Notes: generated by a model from the letters alone, not told the origin. A stretch of DNA of 59,807 nt from an uncultured Bacteroidales bacterium (GCA_905234645.1 CAJOIS010000015.1:1-59807), one strand, 5' to 3'; counted from the stretch's first letter, positions 7,050 through 16,484 are shown. Translations and numbers: made by a program.

Positions 7050-7781
7050 ATGGCAAAGCAAAACACTAAACAAGGAGACGAAAGGCTTGAAAACGTAGAA
7101 GAAGCCTTAAGCAAAACCGAACTTTGGATTGAAAACAACCAGAAGACCCTGTGGATCATCCTCATCGCGCTGTTAGTCATCGCCTTTGGCATCTTTGGCA
7201 TCACCAAATACAACCAAAAGCGCAACCAAGCGGCCATGAACCAAATCTTCACCCAGCAAATCAACTTCGAAGAACAGGCTGGCAAGGCCGTTGACTTCGC
7301 TTCATATTACATGGAAAACGAGAACTATGCCGCCGCTTTGAATGGCGACGAAGAGCATCCCGGTTTCCTCGACATCGTCAACAATTATGGTTCCACCAAG
7401 TCAGGCAAGCTGGCTGCCTACTATGCCGGTCTTTGCTACCTTAAGGAAGGTGACTACAACAACGCCATCACCTACTTCAAGAAATACACCAACGACGACA
7501 AGATTTTGGCTCCTATGGCATTGGGGCTCACTGGCGACTGCTACATGCAGCTCGGCGACCAGCAGAACGCTGTGACTTACTACGAAAAGGCTACCAAGAA
7601 GAGCCCCAACGATTTCACCACTCCCATGTTCCTTGTCAAGTTGGGCATGACTTATGAAATCATGGGCAACAATGCCAAGGCTTTGGAAACCTACAAGACC
7701 TTGAAGAAGGACTTCCCCCAGAGCAACGAAGCTTTCGAGATCAGTAAGAACATCGCTTATCTCGAACAGAAAATGAAATAA
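7050..7781 (+). CDS. Membrane-anchored tetratricopeptide-repeat protein (243 aa)
   Basis: One N-terminal membrane helix (about residues 30-52, TLWIILIALLVIAFGIFGI) precedes a periplasmic region made of TPR-like helical pairs: AYYAGLCYLKEGDYNNAITY, ALGLTGDCYMQLGDQQNAVT, and a third around KLGMTYEIMGNNAKALETYK. The layout resembles YfgM/YbgF-type proteins that assist envelope protein assembly, but no specific partner is visible. It has its own promoter and a strong terminator directly after it, so it is probably monocistronic. The identification as a TPR protein is secure; the role is not. Confidence 0.85.
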   Translation: MAKQNTKQGDERLENVEEALSKTELWIENNQKTLWIILIALLVIAFGIFGITKYNQKRNQAAMNQIFTQQINFEEQAGKAVDFASYYMENENYAAALNGDEEHPGFLDIVNNYGSTKSGKLAAYYAGLCYLKEGDYNNAITYFKKYTNDDKILAPMALGLTGDCYMQLGDQQNAVTYYEKATKKSPNDFTTPMFLVKLGMTYEIMGNNAKALETYKTLKKDFPQSNEAFEISKNIAYLEQKMK

Positions 7782-7807
7782 GAATAATAGAGCAAAAACA
7801 CAATAAC

Positions 7808-7838
7808 ATCCTGGCTCTCCGGAGTCAGGATTTTTTTT
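7808..7838 (+). terminator. Terminator between the TPR gene and fmt
   Basis: ATCCTGGCTC pairs with GAGTCAGGAT around TCCG and is followed by eight T. It ends only 7 bases before the fmt ATG. Confidence 0.88.
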
Positions 7839-7845
7839 GACATCC

Positions 7846-8817
7846 ATGGAGAAAAAAATCAAAATTGCATATTTCGGTACACCCGAGTTCGCCGCCTTAC
7901 AGCTCGAGGCTATTCTCAAGGCCGGCTATGAAGTGGCTGTCGTCGTCACTATGCCTGACAAACCCGCAGGACGCGGAAGGAAGATTCAGTATTCCGACGT
8001 AAAGGAAACCGCATTGAAACACGGCTTACCACTGCTTCAGCCCGAGAAATTGAAAGACCCTGTATTTCTTGAGCAGCTGGCTGCCTACCAAGCCGACCTC
8101 TTCATCGTGGTGGCCTTCAGGATGCTGCCTGCCGTAGTGTGGCAGATGCCCAAACTTGGCACCTTCAACCTCCACGCCTCACTCCTACCCCAATACAGAG
8201 GTGCAGCGCCCATCAACTTTGCCATCATCAACGGAGAGACTGAAACGGGTCTTACCACCTTCTTCCTTAACGAAGAAATCGACAAAGGCGCCGTCATTAT
8301 GCGCGAGAAAGTCGCCATACGCCCTGACGAGACCGCAGGCGAGCTTCATGACGAATTGATGATACTGGGCAACACAGTCGTCGTAGAGACCATCAAAAAG
8401 ATTGAAAACGGCAAAGTCAAGGCCTTACCCCAAGAAGAACTAGCCGAAAGCACAGCTTTGAAACCTGCCCCGAAGATCACAAAAGAGTTCTGCAACGTGG
8501 ACTGGCACCAAGACTGCCAAACCGTCTACAACCACATCCGTGGCCTTTCGCCTTACCCTGCAGCACACACCAGACTGCAGTCCGACTATGGAGAAACCAT
8601 TGATTTGAAGATCTACGCTTCTGAGGTCGAACATTGCTTGCCCCAAGTTCCGGTTGGAAACGTCGTTACCGACAACAAAAAATACGTCAAAATTGCCCTA
8701 AAAGACGGTTTCATCCATTTGACAGCAGTCCAACAAGCGGGAAAAAAGGCTATGCCCATTGCCGATTTTTTGAGAGGAACAGCCTTAAATGGCACTTGGA
8801 AAACCCTCAATGAATGA
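7846..8817 (+). CDS. fmt: Methionyl-tRNA formyltransferase
   Basis: The enzyme formylates initiator Met-tRNA using 10-formyl-tetrahydrofolate. The N-terminal Rossmann domain begins IAYFGTPEFAALQL, and the signature SLLPQYRGAAPINFAI, with the catalytic Asn-His pair just before it (FNLHASLLP), is intact. The C-terminal OB-like domain starts after about residue 205 (FCNVDWHQDCQTVYNHIRGLSPYP). Length is 323 residues from ATG 7846; an in-frame TTG three codons upstream lies inside the terminator T-tract and is unlikely. There is no obvious separate promoter, so expression may depend on read-through of the hairpin at 7808-7838. Confidence 0.95.
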   Translation: MEKKIKIAYFGTPEFAALQLEAILKAGYEVAVVVTMPDKPAGRGRKIQYSDVKETALKHGLPLLQPEKLKDPVFLEQLAAYQADLFIVVAFRMLPAVVWQMPKLGTFNLHASLLPQYRGAAPINFAIINGETETGLTTFFLNEEIDKGAVIMREKVAIRPDETAGELHDELMILGNTVVVETIKKIENGKVKALPQEELAESTALKPAPKITKEFCNVDWHQDCQTVYNHIRGLSPYPAAHTRLQSDYGETIDLKIYASEVEHCLPQVPVGNVVTDNKKYVKIALKDGFIHLTAVQQAGKKAMPIADFLRGTALNGTWKTLNE

Positions 8818-8887
8818 GACAAATAGGTATTTTTCGCATTTTTTTCGATATTTTTTAGAAAAAAGATGATTTTTTTGTAAAAAAAGC

Positions 8888-8916
8888 TTGCATTTGTCAA
8901 AAATACATTATTTTTG
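8888..8916 (+). promoter_or_regulatory. Promoter for the HU-family gene
   Basis: TTG at 8888-8890 and TATTTTTG at 8909-8916 are 18 bases apart, close to consensus. ATG 8951 follows after a roughly 30-base leader in very AT-rich DNA. Confidence 0.6.
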
Positions 8917-8950
8917 TCGTGTAAACGTTTAACCACTAATTACACTAATT

Positions 8951-9214
8951 ATGAATAAAGTAGAATTAATCGCTGCCGTTGCCGAAAAGGCTGGCATGAC
9001 CAAAGTTGATGCAAGAAAAGCCATCGACGCCATCATGGATGTCACCAAAAAAGAACTGAAGAAGGACGGTAAAGTCGCCCTCGTTGGTTTTGGTACTATG
9101 AGCGTTACCAAGCGCCCCGCCAGACAAGGCCGCAACCCCAGAACGGGCAAGACCATTAAGATTGCTGCGAAGAAAGTCGTCAGATTCAAACCCGCTGCAA
9201 ACATCCTGAAATAA
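8951..9214 (+). CDS. HU-family DNA-binding protein
   Basis: The 87-residue product is a typical HU/IHF-family histone-like protein. It starts MNKVELIAAVAEKAGMTKVD, continues through a dimerisation segment VALVGFGTMSVTKRPARQGR and has the flexible DNA-binding arm RNPRTGKTIKIAAKKVVRFK. It binds and bends DNA as a dimer and compacts the nucleoid. The gene has its own promoter and terminator and is convergent with recQ. Sequence alone does not show whether it works as an HU homodimer or has a partner elsewhere in the genome. Confidence 0.95.
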   Translation: MNKVELIAAVAEKAGMTKVDARKAIDAIMDVTKKELKKDGKVALVGFGTMSVTKRPARQGRNPRTGKTIKIAAKKVVRFKPAANILK

Positions 9215-9235
9215 TATCTATTATTCAGTAACAAG

Positions 9236-9268
9236 AAAAAGCCGTCATCACTGACGGCTTTTTTTGTT
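9236..9268. terminator. Shared bidirectional terminator of HU and recQ
   Basis: AAAAAGCCGTCA pairs with TGACGGCTTTTT around TCAC. On the minus strand the same bases encode the last residues of RecQ (Ser-Arg-Gln and stop), so the hairpin overlaps the recQ 3' end. Confidence 0.88.
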
Positions 9269-11170
9269 TTCCCTCATTTTTACAGAGCCATCCCTTTCCA
9301 ATTGCAGAACGCCATTGTCGACAAGAAACCTGATGGAATCCAACACTTGGTTTTCATTGTATTCGCCGCATCGTGTCAAGACTTCTTTCACCGGCAAGGC
9401 GGTCACGCCCATCACGCTTTTCACTTTGTCTTCGATTGCGCCATAAGAAACTCTGTTTGTGGTTTTTCTCATGCACACATCACATCGTCCACAGCTTTTC
9501 TTTGTCTTTTCATTAAAATAACGTAGCAACTGGACACTGCGACATTCCTCGTCGTTGTTCACAAAGTCGACGACGGCCTTCACACGTTCCTCCGCATCCT
9601 TCTTCCGGTCATAATAGTTTTCTTTAGATAGGCCGAAATGCCTTACACCGACAAAGGCAGATAGAAACAGCACCTGGGGCTTGTCGTTACGCGACGCATA
9701 GGAAATGAAATTGTAGGATTCCAACTTCTTTAGCTGTTCGATCACTTTCTCCGATGTTGTGCCAATTTTTGAAGCCATCACCTCCTCGTTGATTTTCACG
9801 AAGTCGCTCATCACACCCGGTAAGCTTCTCAGCATGAGCTTGATAAGGTCCCCATACTGCGGATTGTTGACCTGAAAGCCGTAGATGTCGTCGCGCGAAG
9901 CCTTGATCATCACCTTGGAAGGTTCGTCGAAACTGTCGGACATCACAAGAAAACCTTCCTTTTCAAGGATCTTTAAAGTGTGGAACACCTCGACGACAGA
10001 AAAGCCGTAACGATTGGCAAAGTCATGAATCACCAAAGGATAGGAAACATTCTCCCCCGCCCCAACTGGTATATTGAAGTAATTGCCTAAGGCATTATAA
10101 ATCAACTTGATTCGCTCCAACTCAGGGAAAGACTGCACCAAGTTCTCCTGCAACTTCTCAATATCAGCTGGCGAAACGAGCAAGAAAGCCTCAGAGGGCT
10201 TCAGGTCACGGCCTGCACGACCCGCCTCCTGAAAATAAGCCTCAATGCTATCTGGCAAATCCATGTGGATGACGAGGCGCACATCGGGTTTGTCGATGCC
10301 CATGCCAAAGGCGTTGGTAGCCGCGATAACCTTCACCTTGCCCTTCATCCACAGGTCCTGGCGCTCGTCGCGCGTCTTGGCATCCAAGCCCGCATGATAG
10401 AAAGTGGCCGAGATGCCCACTGAGTTGAGCCAGTCGGCAATGACCTGCGTGCGCTTGCGGTTACGCACATACACAATGGCACTGCCTTCCGTCATGGCGT
10501 TCAACTTACGATATAAAACACCGTATTTGTCGGCCTCATGATAGACATTATAGGTCACATTTTTGCGTTCGAAGCTGCTTTGGAAGACGTTCTTCTCCTT
10601 GAAACCAAGCCGGACTTGGATGTCGTCCACCACCTTGGCAGTAGCCGTGGCAGTAAGTGCCAGCACAGGTGTCTTAGGCATATAGGGCCGAATGTCGGCA
10701 ATCTTCAAGTATGGCGGGCGGAAGTCATAGCCCCATTGTGAGATACAATGCGACTCGTCGACGGCCAACAGACAAACCTTCATCCTCTTTAGCGCCTCAA
10801 GGAACGGATTGGTCTGCAAGCGTTCCGGTGAGACATACAGGAATTTCAACCTGCCGAAAGCCGCTTGGTTATAGGCAAGTTCCAAGGCATCGGGATGCAT
10901 GCCAGAATAGATAGCCGCAGCGGGAATGCCCTTGTCCACGAGATGCGCCACCTGGTCTTTCATCAGCGCAATGAGCGGTGTGATGACGAGGCATAGGCCC
11001 TCCATCGCCATGGCCGGCACCTGAAAGCAGATGCTCTTTCCGCCACCCGTGGGCAGCAGCGCCAAAGTGTCCTTCCCCGCCATCACCGAGTCTACGATCT
11101 CCTCCTGCAAAGGACGGAAGCTGGGATAGCCCCAGTATTGCTGTAGTATAAAGCGGGTCTGGGCAGACAT
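9248..11170 (-). CDS. recQ: ATP-dependent DNA helicase RecQ
   Basis: This is a superfamily 2 3'-5' helicase acting in recombination and fork repair. Motif I is LLPTGGGKSICFQ (residues 38-50), motif II DESHCISQWGYDFRP, motif III LTATAT, motif V/VI ATNAFGMGIDKPDVR and QEAGRAGRD. The zinc-binding RecQ-C region has CRSVQLLRYFNE and CGRCDVC, followed by a short winged-helix-like end. There is no evident HRDC domain; 640 residues fits the Bacteroidales RecQ forms. ATG 11170 lies 2 bases after the uvrB stop, so the two are almost certainly one operon, pairing nucleotide excision repair with recombination. The 3' end overlaps the shared terminator. Confidence 0.95.
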   Translation of the reverse strand: MSAQTRFILQQYWGYPSFRPLQEEIVDSVMAGKDTLALLPTGGGKSICFQVPAMAMEGLCLVITPLIALMKDQVAHLVDKGIPAAAIYSGMHPDALELAYNQAAFGRLKFLYVSPERLQTNPFLEALKRMKVCLLAVDESHCISQWGYDFRPPYLKIADIRPYMPKTPVLALTATATAKVVDDIQVRLGFKEKNVFQSSFERKNVTYNVYHEADKYGVLYRKLNAMTEGSAIVYVRNRKRTQVIADWLNSVGISATFYHAGLDAKTRDERQDLWMKGKVKVIAATNAFGMGIDKPDVRLVIHMDLPDSIEAYFQEAGRAGRDLKPSEAFLLVSPADIEKLQENLVQSFPELERIKLIYNALGNYFNIPVGAGENVSYPLVIHDFANRYGFSVVEVFHTLKILEKEGFLVMSDSFDEPSKVMIKASRDDIYGFQVNNPQYGDLIKLMLRSLPGVMSDFVKINEEVMASKIGTTSEKVIEQLKKLESYNFISYASRNDKPQVLFLSAFVGVRHFGLSKENYYDRKKDAEERVKAVVDFVNNDEECRSVQLLRYFNEKTKKSCGRCDVCMRKTTNRVSYGAIEDKVKSVMGVTALPVKEVLTRCGEYNENQVLDSIRFLVDNGVLQLERDGSVKMRENKKSRQ

Positions 11171-11172
11171 GG

Positions 11173-13185
11173 TTATTGCATTTTCTCGATTTCGATTTGC
11201 AGCTGGAACATCTCGTCACGGTAATTCGCCGCAGCAAGGAAGTCCATCTCCTTGACAGCACGTTCCATGTTCTTCTTGGCTTGTTGGATGGCCTTCTGCA
11301 GCTGTTCTTTCGTACGATATGTCGGCTTGTCTTCGGCGGCCATGGTCGGGAAAGGACTTTCCTGTGAATAAGGTGTCTTCTGACCACCTTTCAAGGTGCC
11401 TAAGGAGTTGTCGATGGCCTTAACGATGGTCTTGGGAACGATGCCGTGAGCCTCATTATAGGCCATCTGCTTGGCACGGCGGCGGGCAGTCTCATCAATG
11501 GTCTTACGCATCGAGTCGGTGATGGTGTCGGCATACATGATGACCTTGCTCTCAGCATTGCGGGCGGCACGACCAGCAGTCTGTGTCAAGGAACGCTCGG
11601 AGCGCAGGAATCCTTCCTTGTCGGCATCAAGGATGGCCACTAGGCTCACCTCAGGCAAGTCGAGGCCTTCACGCAAAAGGTTCACGCCAACCAACACGTC
11701 GAAGTCGCCCATGCGGAGCCCTTGCAGGATTTCCACACGCTCCATTGTGTCGACATCGGCATGGATGTACCTTGTCTTTATCTTCAAGCCGTTAAGGTAG
11801 GTATTCAACTCCTCGGCCATACGTTTAGTCAAGGTTGTCACAAGGGAACGTTGTTTCTTCTCCACTACCTTATGGATTTCGTCGATAAGGTCGTCAACCT
11901 GATTGAGGCTCGGCCTGACTTCAATGAGCGGGTCAAGCAGGCCCGTGGGACGGATCAGCTGCTCCACATACACGCCCTCGCTCTGCTGCAATTCGAAGTC
12001 GGCAGGCGTTGCGCTGACATAAATGGTCTGTCCCGTGAGTGCCTCAAACTCATCGAACTGCAAAGGTCTATTGTCCAAGGCCGAAGGCAGGCGGAAACCG
12101 TATTCCACCAAGGTCTGCTTGCGCGAGCGGTCGCCACCGTGCATGCCACGGATCTGGGGAATGGTGACATGGCTCTCGTCAATAATGGTGATGAAATCAT
12201 CGGGGAAATAGTCAAGCAAGCAGAAAGGTCGTGTGCCAGGACTGCGCCCGTCGAAATAGCGTGAGTAGTTCTCGATGCCAGAACAATAGCCGAGTTCCTT
12301 CATCATCTCGATGTCGTAGTTTACACGGTCCTCTAGACGCTTGGCTTCCAACGTCTTCCCTATCTCACGGAAATACTCGGCTTGCTTGAACATGTCGTCT
12401 TGGATTTCAACCAAAGCGGAGTTCAGCTTGCTTTGTGAGGTGACGAAGATGTTGGCAGGAAACAGCATCAGCTCCGATAGTGCTTCTATCTTGCGTCCTG
12501 TCACGGGGTTGAAGCTCTCCAAACTGTCAATTTCGTCATCCCAGAACACAATGCGGTAGGCGATGTCGGCATAGGCAGGAAACACATCCATGGTCTCACC
12601 TTTGATGCGGAACTTGCCTTGCGTGAATTCAATCTCATTGCGTACATAAAGAGCGCCCACCAAGGACTTGGCAACGTCGTCACGGCTAGCTTTCATCCCT
12701 CGTTCTAAATAAATGACGTTCTTGCCAAAGTCGTCGGGGTTGCCGATGCCGTAGAGGCACGATACCGACGACACCACGATGATGTCCCTTCTCCCCGACA
12801 GCAATGCCGATGTCGTCGCCAAACGCATCTTGTCAATCTCTGAATTGATGGCGAGGTCCTTTTCTATATAGGTGTTGGTGGCGGGGATGAATGCCTCGGG
12901 CTGGTAGTAGTCGTAATAGGAGACGAAATAGTTTACCGCGTTCTCAGGGAAGAACTGCTTGAACTCACCGTAAAGCTGTGCCGCAAGGGTCTTGTTATGG
13001 CTCAGCACCAAGGCGGGCCTATTCAGCTGTGCCAGCACATTGGCGATGGTAAACGTCTTGCCCGAACCCGTCACGCCCAAAAGCGTTTGGGCACGGTCGC
13101 CGCGCTCCAGTCCGTCCACCAACTGCTTGATGGCTTCGGGCTGGTCGCCTGTCGGCTGGAAATCGGAGACGAGTTTGAAGTTCAT
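11173..13185 (-). CDS. uvrB: UvrABC system protein B
   Basis: The damage-verification helicase of nucleotide excision repair. Walker A is GVTGSGKT (residues 37-44), the beta-hairpin that clamps damaged DNA is visible as SYYDYYQPEAFIP, the DExH box is IIDESHVTIPQ, and the motif QTAGRAARN is near residue 540. The C-terminal UVR helix hairpin that binds UvrC is EKMQ-terminated (about residues 630-668). Length 670 is standard. The frame is open 14 codons further upstream, but ATG 13185 (MNFKLVSDFQPTGDQP) is the family start and is 20 bases after a TATCTTTG box. recQ follows 2 bases downstream. Confidence 0.97.
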   Translation of the reverse strand: MNFKLVSDFQPTGDQPEAIKQLVDGLERGDRAQTLLGVTGSGKTFTIANVLAQLNRPALVLSHNKTLAAQLYGEFKQFFPENAVNYFVSYYDYYQPEAFIPATNTYIEKDLAINSEIDKMRLATTSALLSGRRDIIVVSSVSCLYGIGNPDDFGKNVIYLERGMKASRDDVAKSLVGALYVRNEIEFTQGKFRIKGETMDVFPAYADIAYRIVFWDDEIDSLESFNPVTGRKIEALSELMLFPANIFVTSQSKLNSALVEIQDDMFKQAEYFREIGKTLEAKRLEDRVNYDIEMMKELGYCSGIENYSRYFDGRSPGTRPFCLLDYFPDDFITIIDESHVTIPQIRGMHGGDRSRKQTLVEYGFRLPSALDNRPLQFDEFEALTGQTIYVSATPADFELQQSEGVYVEQLIRPTGLLDPLIEVRPSLNQVDDLIDEIHKVVEKKQRSLVTTLTKRMAEELNTYLNGLKIKTRYIHADVDTMERVEILQGLRMGDFDVLVGVNLLREGLDLPEVSLVAILDADKEGFLRSERSLTQTAGRAARNAESKVIMYADTITDSMRKTIDETARRRAKQMAYNEAHGIVPKTIVKAIDNSLGTLKGGQKTPYSQESPFPTMAAEDKPTYRTKEQLQKAIQQAKKNMERAVKEMDFLAAANYRDEMFQLQIEIEKMQ

Positions 13186-13204
13186 GGATTTTTTCGTTGG
13201 CTTG

Positions 13205-13212
13205 CAAAGATA
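13205..13212 (-). promoter_or_regulatory. -7 box of the uvrB promoter
   Basis: TATCTTTG on the minus strand matches TAnnTTTG. No good -33 element is seen at standard spacing because that position is occupied by the rplT terminator stem. Confidence 0.5.
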
Positions 13213-13214
13213 CG

Positions 13215-13248
13215 AAAAAAGTCCCAACCGCGATGGGTTGGGACTTCG
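13215..13248 (-). terminator. Terminator of the thrS-infC-rpmI-rplT operon
   Basis: On the minus strand GTCCCAACC and GGTTGGGAC form a 9-bp GC-rich stem followed by six T. It separates rplT from uvrB. Confidence 0.9.
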
Positions 13249-13272
13249 TTGTTATCGTAACAATAACGCAAT

Positions 13273-13617
13273 TTACTTCACTTGGTCAACGATAGCCTTG
13301 AAAGCCTCGGGGTTGTTGAGGGCGAGGTCGGCAAGGACCTTGCGGTTGATCTCGATACCTGACTTGGTGAGCTTGTCCATGAATTGGCTGTAGTTCATGC
13401 CATACTCGCGGATGGCGGCGTTGATACGGACAATCCACAGGCTGCGGAATTCGCGCTTCTTGTTTCTTCTGTCGCGATAAGCGTAGGTCTGACCCTTTTC
13501 GTAAGAGTTCTTCGCCACAGTCCAGACATTTTTTCTCGTGCTGAACTGACCTTTGGTCTTCTTCAGGATTTTCTTTCTTCTGGCTCTTGAAGCCACTGCA
13601 TTGACTGATCTTGTCAT
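13273..13617 (-). CDS. rplT: 50S ribosomal protein L20
   Basis: A very basic 114-residue protein with the L20 signature: [20 protein letters not shown], then [17 protein letters not shown] and [21 protein letters not shown]20 binds 23S rRNA and is essential early in 50S assembly. In many bacteria it also represses its own operon by binding the mRNA. Here it is the last gene of thrS-infC-rpmI-rplT, closed by the terminator at 13215-13248. The second residue is Thr rather than the more usual Pro, a minor variation. The gene is complete. Confidence 0.97.
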   Translation of the reverse strand: MTRSVNAVASRARRKKILKKTKGQFSTRKNVWTVAKNSYEKGQTYAYRDRRNKKREFRSLWIVRINAAIREYGMNYSQFMDKLTKSGIEINRKVLADLALNNPEAFKAIVDQVK

Positions 13618-13693
13618 TTCATTTGATTTTTTCGTCCAGCGCCTCGCTCCTTTCGAGAACTTTTCTGCTGAGACAAATTACACATTTTGTTAA

Positions 13694-13865
13694 TTACATG
13701 AGAAGCATTTGTTTCACGACTTTCTCGTCTGCTCTCTCAACGATTGCAGTGTGGTCGAGGTTGCGTTTTCTCTTCTGGCTCTTCTTGGTCAGGATGTGTC
13801 AGATGGCCGCCGCCGGTTACTTGGAAACGCTTCTTGGCAGCGGACTTGGTCTTCATTTTAGGCAT
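13694..13865 (-). pseudogene. rpmI: 50S ribosomal protein L35 gene, interrupted by an internal deletion/frameshift
   Basis: From ATG 13865 the frame reads MPKMKTKSAAKKRFQVTG, a perfect L35 start. From about 13776 to TAA 13694 a different frame reads ILTKKSQKRKRNLDHTAIVE onward to a normal L35 end. The join is the problem: the segment that should carry the basic GKIKRKHA-type stretch is missing about 23-26 bases, the gene is 172 bases long (not a multiple of three), and TGA stands directly before the downstream frame. Position between infC and rplT is canonical. L35 is normally important for growth, so an assembly or consensus error is at least as likely as a true mutation. Confidence 0.85.
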
Positions 13866-13897
13866 TTTACAATTAGTTTTAAGTATTAAAAATGAGT

Positions 13898-14467
13898 TTA
13901 TTTCTTCGTTGACTTAGGAGCTATCATCATCTGCATGCGCTTGCCTTCCAACTTGGGCATCATCTCCACCTTTCCGAATTCTTCCAGCTCTTGCGCGAAC
14001 TTCAGTAACATGATCTCACCTTGTTCTTTGTAGACGATGGAACGGCCTCTGAAAAAGACCTCCACCTTCACTTTGGAACCCTCTTGGAGGAAACGCTTGG
14101 CGTGGTTGAGCTTGAACTCGAAGTCGTGGTCATCAGTTTGGGGTCCGAGGCGGATTTCCTTGATGACAACCTTGGTAGCCTTGGCTTTCTGTTCCTTCAG
14201 GCGCTTCTTCTGGTCGAAGACGAACTTCTTGTAGTCCATCGCCTTGCAGACGGGCGGGTTGGCATCGGGTTGGATCTCGACGAGGTCGACACCCAGTTCC
14301 TCCACGATTCTCAGCGCTTCGCGCAGCGGGTAGATGTTGGGTTCCACTCCCTCACCCACCAGACGCACCATCGGGGCTTTCACCTGTTCGTTGATGCGGT
14401 GGTTGAATCCGTCCTTGTCCTTGTTAGGCTTCTGTCCAGGCCTACCTTTTTGTGGAATCTGTGCTAT
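13898..14467 (-). CDS. infC: Translation initiation factor IF-3, probable AUA start
   Basis: IF-3 binds 30S subunits and polices start-codon choice. The N-terminal domain includes [20 protein letters not shown], and the C-terminal domain [20 protein letters not shown] and [20 protein letters not shown]; both are complete. The conserved RINEQ segment lies upstream of the first GTG (14383), and no ATG, GTG or TTG precedes it before an in-frame TAG. An AUA codon at 14467-14465 is 9 bases after a good AGGAG (14481-14477) and gives 189 residues. Rare starts are a known feature of infC, letting IF-3 repress itself. An AUU at 14458 is the alternative. Confidence 0.93.
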   Translation of the reverse strand: MAQIPQKGRPGQKPNKDKDGFNHRINEQVKAPMVRLVGEGVEPNIYPLREALRIVEELGVDLVEIQPDANPPVCKAMDYKKFVFDQKKRLKEQKAKATKVVIKEIRLGPQTDDHDFEFKLNHAKRFLQEGSKVKVEVFFRGRSIVYKEQGEIMLLKFAQELEEFGKVEMMPKLEGKRMQMMIAPKSTKK

Positions 14468-14508
14468 TGTTTTAGTCTCCTATATTAAATTTATATTCAG
14501 TTTATTGT

Positions 14509-16449
14509 TTATCTCTTGTTCTGTTCCTCCTCAACTTGCTTTCTGATCATCGCAGCGAAGTCGTCGGTGGGCATCGTGCCCAGATCAACTTGACCATGCT
14601 TACGCACAGACACCTGATTCTCAGCAGCTTCCTTCTCGCCAACAATGAGCATGTAAGGATACTTCTTCATTTCGGCGTCGCGGATCTTACGGCCGATCTT
14701 CTCGTTACGCTCGTCAATGAGGGCGCGAATATCGGATTTTTTCAGATACGATTGCAAATTTTTCGCAAAATCGAGGTATTTTTCACTCACCGGGAGGATA
14801 ATCACCTGGTCGGGAGCCAGCCACAGCGGGAACTCGCCGGCGCAGTGCTCAAGCAGCACGGCCACGAAACGCTCCATGGAGCCGAAGGGGGCACGATGCA
14901 CCATCACAGGACGGTGTTTCTCGTTGTCGGCACCGATGTAGCTCAGGTCGAAACGCTCGGGCAAGTTGTAGTCCACCTGGATCGTACCCAGCTGCCACTT
15001 ACGGCCGAGGGCGTCCTTCACCATGAAGTCGAGCTTCGGACCATAGAAGGCAGCCTCGCCGTACTCAACATGAGCCGGCAGACCCTTCTCGGCGCAGGCC
15101 TCCTGAATGGCGGCCTCAGCCTTGGCCCAGTTCTCGTCCGTACCCACATACTTCTCATGGTCGTTGGGGTCGCGGAGCGATATTTGTGCTTCAAAGTTCT
15201 TGAAGTCAAGCGCCTTGAAGATGATTTCGATGATTTCCATCACGCGGATGAACTCTTCTTTCACCTGGTCGGGACGGCAGAAGATATGGGCATCGTCTTG
15301 GGTGAACGAACGCACACGGGTCAAACCGTGCAGCTCACCGCTCTGCTCGTAACGGTACACCGTGCCGAACTCAGCGCAGCGGAAAGGCAGGTCTTTATAG
15401 GAACGCGGTTTCCACTTAAAGATCATACAATGGTGAGGGCAGTTCATAGGCTTCAGCAGGTACTCCTCGCCTTCTTCCGGCGTGGTGATCGGGCGGAAGC
15501 TGTCTTCGCCGTAGTGATCCCAGTGACCAGAAGTCACATACAACTGCTTGCCACCGATATGAGGCGTGATGACTTGTTCATAACCATATTCCTTCTGGAT
15601 CTTGGTCAGGTACTCCTGCAGGCGGAGGCGCAACTCGGTGCCTTTGGGCAGCCAAATCGGGAGACCTTTACCGACGGTGTCGCTGAACATGAAGAGCTCC
15701 AGCTCACGACCCAGCTTGCGGTGGTCGCGTTTCTTGGCTTCTTCGAGGAGCACGAGGTACTCATCGAGTTCCTTCTGCTTCGGGAAGGTAATACCATAGA
15801 CGCGGGTGAGTTGCTTGCGCTTCTCGTCGCCACGCCAGTAAGCACCAGCCAAAGACGTCAATTTCACGGCCTTGATGAAGCTCGTGTTCGGGATATGGGG
15901 ACCGCGGCAGAGGTCGGTGAAAGCACCATTCTTATAATAGGTGATGGTACCGTCTTCCAACTCGCTGATGAGTTCTTCCTTGTATTCGTCACCCTTCTCG
16001 GTGAAATACTTCAGTGCTTCGGCCTTGCTCACGTCAACGCGCTCGAAGGTCTGCTTCTCGCGGGCCAGCTCAAGCATCTTCTTCTCAATGGCAACGAGGT
16101 CGGCCTCTGTCAGGGTGATGTCGCCCGTGTCGATGTCATAGTAGAAACCAGCATCCACAGCAGGGCCGATACCGAATTTCACGCCCTTGTACAAAGCCTC
16201 AATGGCCTCAGCCATGAGGTGGGCCGACGAGTGCCAGAACGTGGCCTTGCCCTCAGGGTCATCCCAAGTGAAGAGTTGGATGGTGGCATCTTCATTGACG
16301 GGGCGCATGGCATCCCACATCTTGCCATTCACTTTGGCTGACAGCACGTTACGTGCCAGTCCCTCGCTCAGGCTCTTGGCGATATCCAACGGCGTAACGC
16401 CGGCTTCATATTGTCTGACACTGTTGTCAGGGAAGGTTATGTTAATCAT
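14509..16449 (-). CDS. thrS: Threonyl-tRNA synthetase
   Basis: A class II synthetase of 646 residues. Residues 1-60 are the TGS domain ([20 protein letters not shown]), followed by the editing domain with its zinc-type [10 protein letters not shown] motif, and the catalytic core with [26 protein letters not shown] and the motif 3 region near [16 protein letters not shown]. The C-terminal anticodon-binding domain begins around [16 protein letters not shown]. The open frame extends 33 codons further up, but ATG 16449 is the family start. It heads the operon thrS-infC-rpmI-rplT; no T-box or other leader is visible in the short space upstream. A TACTTTTG box lies at 16477-16484. Confidence 0.97.
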   Translation of the reverse strand: MINITFPDNSVRQYEAGVTPLDIAKSLSEGLARNVLSAKVNGKMWDAMRPVNEDATIQLFTWDDPEGKATFWHSSAHLMAEAIEALYKGVKFGIGPAVDAGFYYDIDTGDITLTEADLVAIEKKMLELAREKQTFERVDVSKAEALKYFTEKGDEYKEELISELEDGTITYYKNGAFTDLCRGPHIPNTSFIKAVKLTSLAGAYWRGDEKRKQLTRVYGITFPKQKELDEYLVLLEEAKKRDHRKLGRELELFMFSDTVGKGLPIWLPKGTELRLRLQEYLTKIQKEYGYEQVITPHIGGKQLYVTSGHWDHYGEDSFRPITTPEEGEEYLLKPMNCPHHCMIFKWKPRSYKDLPFRCAEFGTVYRYEQSGELHGLTRVRSFTQDDAHIFCRPDQVKEEFIRVMEIIEIIFKALDFKNFEAQISLRDPNDHEKYVGTDENWAKAEAAIQEACAEKGLPAHVEYGEAAFYGPKLDFMVKDALGRKWQLGTIQVDYNLPERFDLSYIGADNEKHRPVMVHRAPFGSMERFVAVLLEHCAGEFPLWLAPDQVIILPVSEKYLDFAKNLQSYLKKSDIRALIDERNEKIGRKIRDAEMKKYPYMLIVGEKEAAENQVSVRKHGQVDLGTMPTDDFAAMIRKQVEEEQNKR

Positions 16450-16476
16450 AAAAATAGGTCTTTTTGAAAGCGGCTG

Positions 16477-16484
16477 CAAAAGTA
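16477..16484 (-). promoter_or_regulatory. -7 box for the thrS operon
   Basis: TACTTTTG on the minus strand matches TAnnTTTG 28 bases before ATG 16449. The nearest TTG is only 15 bases further up, so the -33 element is weak or atypical. Confidence 0.5.

Noticed and set aside
14536..16341. 601-codon plus-strand open frame
   Set aside because: It is antisense to thrS, has no family resemblance and follows from the codon bias of the real gene.
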